NCBI GenBank assembly: GCA_036375275.1
Contig: DASUSF010000314.1
Span: 1 to 5,166, forward strand
Length of the DNA: 5,166 bases
Direction: 5' to 3'
Origin: DASUSF01 sp036375275
Lineage (GTDB): Bacteria > Pseudomonadota > Alphaproteobacteria > Geminicoccales > Geminicoccaceae
The position numbers and the translations under genes were made by a program. The notes beneath the pieces were generated by a model. It was not told the origin of the DNA. It saw nothing but the letters and a program-made list of their open reading frames with translations, and made no database searches. Below are positions 4,927 through 5,166 of this stretch, piece after piece; the first letter of the stretch is position 1, and every line of letters starts with the position of its first letter.

Positions 4927-5166
4927 ATGCGCAGGTTCGTCATCGAACGCGATCTTCCGGAGGTCGGCAGCCTGGAGCGCGAGGAGCTCAAAGCCGCGGC
5001 GGCGAAGTCGAATGCCGCGCTCGCGGAGCTGGCGCCGGACATCCAGTGGGTCGAGTCCTACGTCGCCGACAACAAGACCTTCTGCATCTACCTCGCGACC
5101 GACGAGGACGTGATCAGGAAGCACAGCGAGATCAGCGGCTTCCCGGCGAACAAGATCACCGAGGTG
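4927..5166 (+). CDS. DUF4242 / SCO4226-like small protein, proposed nickel-binding (partial, runs off right edge)
   Basis: The first 80 residues are visible, open to the window edge. They begin MRRFVIERDLPEVGSLEREE, continue with AELAPDIQWVESYV (34-47) and TFCIYLATDED (51-61), and end in SGFPANKITEV. This pattern, with a strand ending in IERDLP, a helix, a WVESYV strand, a C-Y strand, an acidic helix and GFPAN, is that of DUF4242 proteins. These are small ferredoxin-like alpha/beta domains of about 85-95 residues, so only a few residues are probably missing. One member, SCO4226 of Streptomyces, was described as nickel-binding; a general function is not established. Possible metal ligands seen here are C53 and H66. 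It is divergent from the RraA-like gene and may belong to a separate unit. The family call is from memory of its motifs. Confidence 0.8.
   Translation, partial: MRRFVIERDLPEVGSLEREELKAAAAKSNAALAELAPDIQWVESYVADNKTFCIYLATDEDVIRKHSEISGFPANKITEV

Noticed and set aside
4970..5113. Alternative frames over the right-edge gene on both strands
   Set aside because: Both are Arg/Ser- or Leu/Arg-rich shadow frames of the DUF4242 reading frame, which has a strong ribosome binding site and recognisable motifs.

Overview
The window is very GC-rich (visibly around 70%), densely coded and strongly GC-biased at third codon positions. This fits a high-GC proteobacterium, and an alphaproteobacterium or soil relative is my best guess. 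The taxon is inferred from composition and gene types only. There are no rRNA or tRNA genes, insertion sequences, CRISPR arrays or integration signatures. It looks like a stable chromosomal catabolic locus.

Layout. At the left edge (1-44, minus) are the first codons of a probable exported protein that runs out of the window. After a short intergenic stretch comes a GntR/FCD-type repressor gene (190-900, minus). Behind it is a TIM-barrel sugar phosphate isomerase/epimerase-like gene (970-1806, minus). A 188-bp divergent intergenic region (1807-1994) follows, and it contains a conspicuous AT-rich island. To its right is a plus-strand pair: a class III (CaiB/BaiF) CoA-transferase (1995-3206) and a crotonase-fold protein (3241-4053), 34 bp apart. 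A minus-strand RraA-like/HMG-aldolase-type gene (4108-4752) converges on this pair, with a small hairpin between the stop codons. At the right edge a divergent small gene of the DUF4242 (SCO4226-like, proposed nickel-binding) family starts at 4927 and leaves the window.

How they may work together. A CoA-transferase plus a crotonase suggests activation of a carboxylic acid to its CoA thioester followed by chemistry on the acyl-CoA. The TIM-barrel protein and the RraA-like lyase would suit a hydroxy- or oxo-acid, or sugar-derived, substrate. The FCD regulator probably senses an organic acid. The strongest non-coding signal is a 15-bp motif with 13 matching positions, present once in the gntR leader (925-939) and once in the isomerase/CoA-transferase divergent promoter region (1926-1940). 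It is a good candidate operator tying the regulator to both arms of the cluster.

Two of the enzymes are unusual. The crotonase has alanine at both canonical catalytic glutamate positions. The TIM-barrel protein appears to have lost two of the four usual metal ligands. The actual substrate and pathway cannot be read from the sequence.
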